Below, piece after piece: positions 13,549-19,530 of a stretch of DNA of 19,530 nt (the first letter of the stretch is position 1; every line of letters begins with the position of its first letter). The notes beneath the pieces were generated by a model. It was given only the letters and a program-made list of their open reading frames with translations, was not told where the DNA came from and did not search any database. The stretch spans positions 1 to 19,530 of the forward strand of contig JAXDBZ010000313.1 of assembly GCA_034678345.1 (NCBI GenBank), in the 5' to 3' direction. The translations under genes were made by a program, and so were the position numbers. This stretch comes from JANXPZ01 sp034678345 (lineage in GTDB: Bacteria > Eisenbacteria > RBG-16-71-46).

Positions 13549-14262
13549 CTACTTCTCCATGGACGGCTTCCAGACCTTCCAGACGTTCCCGACCAGGTCG
13601 GGGCCGGGCTTGAGGGTGGGCTCTCCCGGCATCCAGCCCGCGGGCGTCGCCTCCTTGCCCTGGCTCTTGCGCACGTGCTGGAACGCCTGGACCTGACGGA
13701 TGGTCTCGGCCAGACGGCGGCCCACCGGAGGCGTCATGACCTCCATGGCCTGGATCATGCCGTCCGGGTCGATGAGGAACCGGCCGCGCAACTCGATGCC
13801 CTGGCTCTCGTCCCAGACGCCGTAGGCGCGGCCCAGGTTGCCGGCCTGGTCGGAAGCCATGTGGAAGGGCACGCCGCCCTCGACCATCTTCGACAATTCG
13901 TGGTCGTTCCACATCTTGTGGACGAAGTGGCTGTCCACGCTGACGGAGATGACCTCGACTCCCAGCTTCTGCAGCTCAGCGTAGTGGTCGGCGACCGCCG
14001 ACACCTCGGTCGCTCACACGAAGGTGAAGTCGCCGGGATAGAAGCAGAGCAGCACCCACTTCCCGGCGAAGTCCGAGAGGCTCACCTGCGTGAAGCCGCC
14101 CTTGTGGTACGCCGGCGCCGTGAACTCCGGCGCCTTCTGGCCGACGCGCACTCCCATCGGGACCTCCCTGGCGGGATTGGACTGGGTCGGGGCGTCGTGC
14201 GCCGGCGGCTGGCCGGCGACCGTGCCCGTCACACGCGCGCATCCCTGAGGCTGGTCTGACAT
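13549..14262 (-). CDS. Selenocysteine peroxiredoxin (AhpC/Prx1-like, TGA = Sec83, no resolving Cys)
   Basis: This 237-residue thioredoxin-fold peroxidase has TGA at 14016-14014, exactly where the peroxidatic Cys of the PxxxTxxC motif belongs: P76-G-D-F-T80-F-V-U83-ATEVSAVADHYAEL. The frame is continuous on both sides and clearly peroxiredoxin (VGQKAPEFTAPAY; VEVISVSVDSHFVHKMWND; LRGRFLIDPDGMIQAMEVM). The C-terminal region that carries the resolving Cys in AhpC (V-C-P-A-W) reads EATPAGWMPGEPTLKP, so no resolving Cys is present. The only other cysteines are C8 and C73. It should act as a 1-Sec peroxidase needing an external reductant. ATG 14262 has a near-perfect AAAGGAGG. A second ATG at 14157 with GGGAGG would give the usual Prx N-terminus without the 35-residue extension. 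Confidence 0.92.
13984..14005 (-). promoter_or_regulatory. bSECIS-like element of the peroxiredoxin gene
   Basis: Downstream of the TGA, the minus-strand RNA folds into GUCGGC (14002-13997), loop GGUC (13996-13993) and GCCGAC (13992-13987). The stem can be extended to nine pairs (13984-14005) with one bulged C. The GGUC loop begins at nt 18 after the UGA, within one base of its position in the formate dehydrogenase element of this window. A GG-U loop at this distance is the known SelB recognition geometry in bacteria. Confidence 0.72.
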
Positions 14263-14297
14263 CGCGCCTCCTTTCTGATGGATGCCGACTGGGAGGC

Positions 14298-14308
14298 AGA
14301 CTAGCACA
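14298..14308 (-). promoter_or_regulatory. Putative extended -10 promoter of the peroxiredoxin gene
   Basis: On the minus strand the sequence GTGCTAGTCTG places TAGTCT at 14303-14298, with the extended TG one base upstream. It is 36 bases before the ATG at 14262. The same core is found upstream of the gene at 4301. No good -35 is visible. Confidence 0.4.
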
Positions 14309-14415
14309 GCGCCGCGCGCAGCAGCACGACGCGCGACCGACGGCGGCACACGTTCGGGCTGGAACGTTGTGCAGCGTGGCGCCGGAAGGTCGCCTGCACC
14401 CGCCGGCCCGCGGCC

Positions 14416-15567
14416 TCAGTCGGCCGTGGGGTTCGCCTCGAGCCCTGCGGCGCGCTCGCGCAGCCGGGCCGCCTCGGCCCGGAGCTCCTCCGTGCTGGGT
14501 CCCGCCGTGCCGCGGCCGGTCCCCTTCGGGTTGAGCCCCAGCGCCCACATCGCCCCGAAGGTCCCGCCGTCCCGTCGCCGAAAGGCGTCGTCCAGGATGG
14601 CGCCGCGGAGCATCTCGACCCCGCCGAGGCCTGTGCCGCGCGGCGAAGGCGCTCCCCCGACGGGGCGCCGGGCCTGCTCGTCCAGGCAGTCGGCCGCGAG
14701 GCGCAGTTCGGCCGCGGCCGAATCACGCTCCATGCGACCGAGATGCCAGTCCGCCTTCAGGCGGTGCGTCACGCTGGCCACGTCGAGACGCCCAGGGCTG
14801 CGCTGTGGCACGGCGCCGATGTCCAGCAGCGCGCAGGCCATCACGCTGTCGGCGCGCAGGGCGGCGAACTCGAGGGGGGTGAGTCCTCCTCCGCCCTGCG
14901 CCTGCAGGTCGGCGCCACCTTCGACGAGCGCCCGGACCAGGAGCGGATCGGCCGCCTGGACCGACACGTGAAGCGCGGTCCAGCCCTCGTCGTCTCCCCG
15001 CCGCGGGTCGGCGCCGTGACGCATCAGGAGCCGGGCCAGCGGGACGCATTCCTTCCCCTCCCGCGGGATGGCAGTGGCGTGGAGCGCGGTGAAGCCGTTC
15101 GCGATCGCCGTGTTCGGGTCGGCGCCCAACTCGAGCAGGGCGGCGGCCGCCGCCGGCTGGCCTTCCAGGGCCGCCAGGTAGAGGGGAGTCGCCTGCTTGT
15201 CGCTGCGGGAATCCACGATGGCCCCGTTTGCGACCAGGAAACGGATGATCTCCGCATGTCCCTTCATGGCCGCCTGGTGCAGTGCCGTGCCGAACCTCGG
15301 CGTGGCGCGGTTGACCTTCACGCCGCGGGCGACGAGCGCCCTCACCACGCCCAGTTGGCCGCGGTCGGCAGCCATCTGCAGCGGTGTCGCGCCGGCGAGG
15401 GTCATGATCTCGACCTTCTTCCCCTGCGACGCCAACTCGATGGCGCGGGTGGTGTCGCCGCGCTGGATCGCCGTGTGCAGCGGGGGCATCGCCCGGCCGG
15501 CACCCGGCCACAGGACGGTGGCGGCAACGACACCGATCGCCAGCGAAACGCGGTGGCCCGTCAGCAT
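14416..15567 (-). CDS. Exported ankyrin-repeat protein
   Basis: This 383-residue protein starts with a signal peptide (VSLAIGVVAATVLWPGAGRA, residues 7-26). Residues about 28-255 form roughly seven ankyrin repeats: AGATPLQMAADRGQLGVVRAL, FGTALHQAAMKGHAEIIRFL, QATPLYLAALEGQPAAAAAL, GFTALHATAIPR, GWTALHVSVQAADPLLVRAL and GLTPLEFAALRADSVMACAL are the clearest. The rest is Ala/Arg/Glu-rich and helical, ending in a probable short coiled coil (TEELRAEAARLRERAAGLEA). Ankyrin repeats bind proteins; the partner is unknown. The ATG at 15567 has GAGGAGA upstream and is preferred to a 33-residue basic extension. It lies 43 bases downstream of the YgeY-like gene on the same strand and may be co-transcribed with it. 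Confidence 0.88.
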   Translation of the reverse strand: MLTGHRVSLAIGVVAATVLWPGAGRAMPPLHTAIQRGDTTRAIELASQGKKVEIMTLAGATPLQMAADRGQLGVVRALVARGVKVNRATPRFGTALHQAAMKGHAEIIRFLVANGAIVDSRSDKQATPLYLAALEGQPAAAAALLELGADPNTAIANGFTALHATAIPREGKECVPLARLLMRHGADPRRGDDEGWTALHVSVQAADPLLVRALVEGGADLQAQGGGGLTPLEFAALRADSVMACALLDIGAVPQRSPGRLDVASVTHRLKADWHLGRMERDSAAAELRLAADCLDEQARRPVGGAPSPRGTGLGGVEMLRGAILDDAFRRRDGGTFGAMWALGLNPKGTGRGTAGPSTEELRAEAARLRERAAGLEANPTAD

Positions 15568-15610
15568 TGAGGTCTCCTCTCGAGCGCGGCCGCCGCCTCG
15601 ACCGCCACGC

Positions 15611-16831
15611 CTACCTCTCCCCCTCCGCCAGCAGCTTCGGCAGCCAGGCGTACCACTCGGCGGCACGGACGACCTCGTCGAGGGGGACGTTCTCGTGGAT
15701 CATGTGCGCGGTCTTCTCGTCGCCGGGGCCGAGACCGATCGCTGGGATACCCGCCTTGCCCGCCCAATAGGTGCCGTTGGTCGAGAAGTCCCAGGTGCCG
15801 AGCGGGCGCTCGTTCCCCCACAGCTGGGCGCGGGCGCGCTGGCCGGCCCGGGCCAGCGGGTGCTCGTCCTCCAGCAGCCATGCCGGGTAGTACTTCGCGA
15901 CCGGGAAGCGGAACCCCGTGTACGACGGCTGGTCGTAGTAGAGCTCCTCGACACGCACTTCGTCCTGCTGGTAGTCGGGGATGAGTCCCATGACCTGGGC
16001 GATGACGTCGTCATGCGGCTCGTTCGAGGTGATGCGCCGGTCGAGGTAGATGGTGAACTGGTCGGGAACGGCGTTGAGCGAGGCCGTACGCGCCTCCGCG
16101 TCGGTCACGACGATCGAGGGCGCGCCCTGGATCGGGTGACTGCCCAGCCCCTGGCGCATCTGGTAGTCGAGCTCGCGGACCTGGGCGACGATCGCGGCCA
16201 TCTTGTAGACGGCGTTGTCGCCGAGGTAGTGCGAGGCCGCGTGGGCCGAGCGTCCCTGGGCGGTGATCTTCAGCTCGATGCGGCCCTTGTGTCCCCGATA
16301 GACGTCCAGGTTGGTGGGTTCGCCGATGACGACGAAGTCCGGGCGGACCTTCGGGTCCACCTCGACGAAGGCGTTGGGCGCGATGCCGTCGCACCACTCC
16401 TCCATGTTGCCGAGGTAGTAGACGGTCCAGCCCTTCAGCAGCCCGAGGTCGCGGGCGATGGCCAGGCCGTGCACCATCCCGGGCGTGCTGCCCTTCTCGT
16501 CCACCGCGCCCCGGGCGTAGAGCCGGCCGTCCTCCACCTTGCCCACGAACGGGTCCCACCCCCACTCGGCGGGGTCGCCGACGCCGACGGTGTCGATGTG
16601 CGAGTCGTAGACGATGACCCTCGGTCCGTCGCCGAGGCGGCCGACGGTGTTGCCCATCCGGTCGAAGCGCGCCTCGTCCCAGCCCAACCGCCGCATCTCG
16701 GCCTGGATGCGCTCACCCACGGGTCCGATCTGCGAGTCCATCGAGGGGATGGCGCAGATGTCGCGCAGGAACTGGATGATCTCGTCGCGACGCTGCTGCA
16801 CGCGCTTCTGGACGTCGGCAACGGTCGGCAT
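15611..16831 (-). CDS. ygeY: M20-family metallohydrolase, YgeY-like
   Basis: This 406-residue dizinc amidohydrolase has metal-site residues H78 and D80 (VIVYDSHIDTVG), bridging D111 (GAVDEKGS), catalytic E144/E145 (NMEEWCDG), E171 (VIGEPTNLD) and a late His in AHMIHENVPLDEV. Residues about 180-290 form the lid/dimerisation domain (GHKGRIELKITAQGRSAHAA). The overall pattern matches the family called YgeY, a putative selenium-metabolism-linked hydrolase. That name comes from genomic co-occurrence with selenium-dependent molybdenum enzymes, not from a proven reaction; it could equally be a general peptidase or acylase. The start at ATG 16831 gives GGAG with eight bases spacing; ATG 16837 two codons upstream is too close to it. 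The gene is preceded by a terminator for the Kelch gene and followed at 43 bases by the ankyrin gene. Confidence 0.85.
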   Translation of the reverse strand: MPTVADVQKRVQQRRDEIIQFLRDICAIPSMDSQIGPVGERIQAEMRRLGWDEARFDRMGNTVGRLGDGPRVIVYDSHIDTVGVGDPAEWGWDPFVGKVEDGRLYARGAVDEKGSTPGMVHGLAIARDLGLLKGWTVYYLGNMEEWCDGIAPNAFVEVDPKVRPDFVVIGEPTNLDVYRGHKGRIELKITAQGRSAHAASHYLGDNAVYKMAAIVAQVRELDYQMRQGLGSHPIQGAPSIVVTDAEARTASLNAVPDQFTIYLDRRITSNEPHDDVIAQVMGLIPDYQQDEVRVEELYYDQPSYTGFRFPVAKYYPAWLLEDEHPLARAGQRARAQLWGNERPLGTWDFSTNGTYWAGKAGIPAIGLGPGDEKTAHMIHENVPLDEVVRAAEWYAWLPKLLAEGER

Positions 16832-16910
16832 GGCCATGTCTCCGAGCCCGGCAGGCTGGTTGGGCCGGCCCCGCGAGGGCCGCCCGCGCACCGGGGACCG
16901 TATCAGGAAC

Positions 16911-16941
16911 GGGGCCGGAGGTCACAGCGGCCTCCGGCCCC
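16911..16941 (-). terminator. Hairpin terminator of the Kelch-like gene
   Basis: A perfect 11-bp stem (GGGGCCGGAGG with CCTCCGGCCCC) and 9-base loop start seven bases after the TAG stop at 16949. The minus strand then reads GTTCCTGATACGG. It separates the Kelch-like gene from the YgeY-like gene. Confidence 0.7.
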
Positions 16942-16948
16942 GCCGCGC

Positions 16949-19530
16949 CTAGCGCCGGACGGTGACCGAGCCCACCAGCGACCGCCCGTCCGCCTGCACG
17001 CGCAGGAAGTAGGTGCCGCTGCTCACCCGCCGGCCGGCGGCGTCGCGCAGGTCCCAGCCCAGCCGGTGGGTGCCCGCGTCGCGGTCGCCCTCGGCCAGCC
17101 GGCGCACGAGTCGGCCCGCCGCGTCGTAGATCTCGGCGCGCACGCGCGTGCCGCGGGGCAGCGCGAGCTGCCAGAGGCTGCCGTGGCCGGAGGGATTCGG
17201 CACGGCCGGGCCCAGCGCCAGGCTGCCGGGGGCGGCGGGCGTCACCCCGCTGCTGCCGGCGATCTCCACCACCGCATGGCCGCTCTCGTTGCCGTTCACG
17301 TCCACGGCGGAGAGCTTGTAGAAACACGCGCCGCCGACGTCCACGTAGCCGGTGTCCGCGACCTCGGCGACCAGGTTGCCGGGCCCTGGCACGAACCCGG
17401 CTTCGGTGCCGCGGTAGAGCCGGTAGAACGCCAGGTCGGTCTCGAGGTTGGCGCCCCAGTGCAGCGCGTTGCCCTCGCCGGTGGGTGTGCCGGCGAATGG
17501 AGCGGGCGCGGCGGGCGGCAGGTTGTCCACCGAGTAGCCCGAGTCGCGGCAGGAATCGAAGAAGGTCGTGGGCACGGCGGTGGCGGCGCGCACGAAGAAG
17601 GCCGAGAGGCCGGGCCCGGCGTCCGAGGAGTCCTTCAGCGTCGGCACCACCATGCTGTACTCGTCCTCGCCGTGGGCGGGCACGGCCGCGGCGAATTCCC
17701 AGCCCGCCAGGGCCACGCCGGCGGGGGCGAGCCCGGCTCGTGCCGCGGGCGGGTCTGCCAGCAGGGCGTCGCCGTCCACGCGACGGAACGCCTCGTACTG
17801 CAGGACCGGCGCCTCCGAGCCGGCCGCGTCCTGGCTCGAGTGGGCGAAGCGGATGCGCACCCAGCGGCCCTGGTCGTTGCGCACGTCCGCGATGGAGAGC
17901 AGGCGCGGGCTGCGGTCCTGGACCGCCGCCGCCGCCGCATTGTCGGCCTCATCGGACTCCTCGAGGTTGCCGCCGTGGTCGGCGAGGACACCCAAGTACA
18001 TGGATGCGGCGGTGAACTCGGGCAGCGTGAGATCGAGCGAATCGGCGTGGCTCGTCGAGACTGCCAGCTCCGGCACGGCCACGGTGCCCAGCAACTGGTC
18101 GCCGGTCGTGATGACGGCGTCCGTGGAGAGGTAGACGCCGGCCTCGCTCTCCCCCGCGTCGCCACCCTGGTTCGTCACGGTGAACCGCACGCGGATGCTC
18201 GAGCAGCCGGTGTCGAGACTGCCGGGCAGGGAGAGCGCGCTCACCGTCAGGTCGGGGGGCTGCAGCGCGTCGAGCGGCCGGGCCCACAGGTCGCCGAAGC
18301 TGGCGAAATTGCCCGTGTAGCTGTAGCCCATGCCGCCCAGGAGCCAGAACGTCCCGGCGTCGGGGTCGAACCAGTCCGCGGCCCCGTAGCGGGAGCCGGG
18401 AGTGACGAGCGGCGAGGGCACGCCCTTGCTGCCGTGGACGTTGCCCTGGTTGCCGAGGTTGCTTCCCGCGATCCAGGTCCAGTTGGTGCCGTCCCACTTC
18501 CACAGGTCGGCGAGCGTGCGCCCGGTGTTGGCGGCGTCGCAGCCGAAGCCGCCGTAGATCCACGTCTCCCCGTTGTCTGACTGCCAGTCCGCGGCGGTGA
18601 GGCGGGCGCCGGGCTGGTTGGTCGGGGCGGCGACCCCCTGCGTGCCGTACGCGCCGAGCTGGTTGGCGACGCTGCTCCCCCCCATCCACGTCCAGTACGT
18701 GCCGTCGAACCTCCACAGGTCGTTCAGGAACCCTTGCGTAGTGGCCCCGTCGTGGCCGTACCCGCCGAAGAGCCACAGCTCGCCGCCCGCCATCGTCCAG
18801 GCGTTCCCTTCCCGGCGGGTACCCGGCTGGTTCGACGCGCTGGCCACCCCCTTCGTGCCGTAGGAGCCCGGCTGGTCCGGGACGTTCGAGCCCGCGACCC
18901 ACGTCCAGTACGTGCCGTCCCACTTCCACAGGTCGTTGAGGAGCCCCATTGCCGCGGCCGCGTAGCCGTAGCCGCCGAACAGCCAGAGGTTCCCCGCCGC
19001 GTCGCGCCAGGTCATCGACCCGTGACGCGCGCCGGGCAGGTTGCCCGACGCGGGCACCCCCTTCGTGCCGTACGTGCCCAGCCAGCCTCCCACGTTCGGT
19101 CCCGACAGCCACGTCCAGTTCGTGCCGTCGTACTTCCAGAGGTCGTTCAGGTACGTGTAGCTCCCGCTGCCCGCGTAGCCGCGACCGCCGAAGATCCAGA
19201 ACACGCCCGCACTGTCGGTCCACGCGGCATAGCCATGCCGCCCGCCGGGCTGCCCACCCGGCACGCCGACCGTCCCGTAGGTCCCGAGGGCGTCGGCGAC
19301 CGAGGAGCCCGCGACCCACGTCCAGTTCGTACCGTCGAACTTCCAGAGGTCACTGAGGTCGCCCGAGCCCCCGGACGCGGGGTAGCCGACGCCGCCGAAG
19401 AGCCACAAGTCCCCGTCGCCGGCCGACGCGCCGCTGCAAGCGTAGCGCGCACCGGGCTTGTTGCCGGGCGCGGGCACGCCTTGCGTGCCGTAGACGCCGT
19501 TGTAGTCCTGCGCGCTGTCGCCGGCGACCC
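16949..19530 (-). CDS. Large secreted Kelch-type propeller protein with CARDB and FlgD-like C-terminal domains (partial, 5' end beyond right edge)
   Basis: The frame stays open to the right edge, giving 859 residues in the window; the N-terminus and signal peptide lie outside. From the N side it has six to seven Kelch-like blades of about 65-71 residues with the pattern LWLFGG-x-GY, LNDLWK-x-DGT-x-W-T-W, then G-x-YGT-x-GV and PG-x-R (about 18280-19530). A CARDB domain follows (PPDLTVSALSLPG to ESDEADNAAAA, about 17925-18265), then a linker with fibronectin-III-like segments (about 17230-17920). The C-terminal 85 residues are an Ig-like FlgD/Por-type domain (PAVPNPSGHGSLWQLALPRG, GRLVRRL, RRVSSGTYFLRVQADG). 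This architecture is typical of large extracellular proteins of FCB-group and candidate-phylum bacteria. It is probably surface-bound or secreted; the ligand is unknown. A GTG at 19477 is an internal codon, not the start. Confidence 0.88.
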   Translation of the reverse strand, partial: VAGDSAQDYNGVYGTQGVPAPGNKPGARYACSGASAGDGDLWLFGGVGYPASGGSGDLSDLWKFDGTNWTWVAGSSVADALGTYGTVGVPGGQPGGRHGYAAWTDSAGVFWIFGGRGYAGSGSYTYLNDLWKYDGTNWTWLSGPNVGGWLGTYGTKGVPASGNLPGARHGSMTWRDAAGNLWLFGGYGYAAAAMGLLNDLWKWDGTYWTWVAGSNVPDQPGSYGTKGVASASNQPGTRREGNAWTMAGGELWLFGGYGHDGATTQGFLNDLWRFDGTYWTWMGGSSVANQLGAYGTQGVAAPTNQPGARLTAADWQSDNGETWIYGGFGCDAANTGRTLADLWKWDGTNWTWIAGSNLGNQGNVHGSKGVPSPLVTPGSRYGAADWFDPDAGTFWLLGGMGYSYTGNFASFGDLWARPLDALQPPDLTVSALSLPGSLDTGCSSIRVRFTVTNQGGDAGESEAGVYLSTDAVITTGDQLLGTVAVPELAVSTSHADSLDLTLPEFTAASMYLGVLADHGGNLEESDEADNAAAAAVQDRSPRLLSIADVRNDQGRWVRIRFAHSSQDAAGSEAPVLQYEAFRRVDGDALLADPPAARAGLAPAGVALAGWEFAAAVPAHGEDEYSMVVPTLKDSSDAGPGLSAFFVRAATAVPTTFFDSCRDSGYSVDNLPPAAPAPFAGTPTGEGNALHWGANLETDLAFYRLYRGTEAGFVPGPGNLVAEVADTGYVDVGGACFYKLSAVDVNGNESGHAVVEIAGSSGVTPAAPGSLALGPAVPNPSGHGSLWQLALPRGTRVRAEIYDAAGRLVRRLAEGDRDAGTHRLGWDLRDAAGRRVSSGTYFLRVQADGRSLVGSVTVRR
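18280..19530 (-). repeat. Tandem protein-coding repeats of about 200-210 bases (Kelch-like blades)
   Basis: Six full copies plus a partial one at the right edge recur on the minus strand. Each encodes an FGG box, LNDLWK, DGTNWTW (GTTCGTGCCGTC-type DNA on the plus strand), a GTYGT-x-GV segment and PGAR. Copies differ in length by a few codons and diverge most in the GY-to-LND linker. The repeats are coding, so they are propeller blades rather than a separate element. Confidence 0.8.

Noticed and set aside
10489..14259. Very long open frame on the plus strand, 1256 codons
   Set aside because: It is antisense to seven convincing genes and consists of low-complexity Arg/Ala/Gly/Asp sequence, an artefact of high GC. 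The same applies to long open frames at 860-3094 minus and 15197-18580 plus.
13549..14349. Peroxiredoxin and formate dehydrogenase as pseudogenes broken by nonsense mutations
   Set aside because: In both genes the only in-frame stop is TGA and lies at the exact catalytic Cys/Sec codon, with a SECIS-like hairpin after it and clean coding on both sides. A random nonsense mutation would not fall there twice.
14262..14349. Upstream ATG at 14349 as the peroxiredoxin start
   Set aside because: It precedes the putative promoter and encodes 29 residues with no family character. ATG 14262 has a near-perfect ribosome site.
18280..19530. Regular repeats as a CRISPR array
   Set aside because: The repeats are about 200 bases, imperfect and coding throughout in one frame as propeller blades.

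Overview
The window is GC-rich (roughly 70%), gene-dense bacterial DNA from a Gram-negative organism: there is an outer-membrane-type barrel protein, several signal peptides, and two secreted proteins ending in FlgD-like/Por-type C-terminal Ig domains. That C-terminal domain, the GC content and UGA-selenocysteine use suggest a poorly cultured FCB-type lineage (for example Eisenbacteria- or Krumholzibacteria-like). This placement is inference. No rRNA, tRNA, CRISPR or insertion sequence was found, and no stretch over 300 bases lacks a gene.

Left part (1-4301, minus strand): an NAD-linked formate dehydrogenase operon. The molybdopterin catalytic subunit (985-2913) is interrupted by an in-frame TGA that reads as selenocysteine in SCNRT-U-HAPS, followed by a bacterial SECIS-like hairpin. 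It runs directly into a NuoE-NuoF fusion diaphorase subunit that leaves the left edge. Upstream, with its own terminator, is an exported aspartyl-protease-like/PDZ protein (3045-4301).

Middle part: two plus-strand genes, an exported subtilisin (4557-6365) and a 601-residue protein of unknown family (6547-8352) with a structured leader. The second converges on a six-gene minus-strand envelope operon (12540 to 8401): a Cys-rich exported protein, an OB-fold-like exported protein, a MacB/FtsX-type permease, a LolD/MacB-type ATPase, a barrel protein and an FMN_bind-like exported protein. Five of these are overlapping or nearly so.

Right part (all minus strand): an aldo/keto reductase (12640-13467); a peroxiredoxin (13549-14262) whose peroxidatic Cys codon is TGA, again followed by a SECIS-like hairpin with a GGUC loop; an exported ankyrin-repeat protein; a YgeY-family M20 hydrolase; and a large Kelch-type propeller protein that leaves the right edge.

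The main result is that two open frames that look truncated are really two selenoproteins, a formate dehydrogenase and a 1-Sec peroxiredoxin. Conventional gene calling would split or truncate both. The second point of interest is the uncharacterised six-gene envelope operon.
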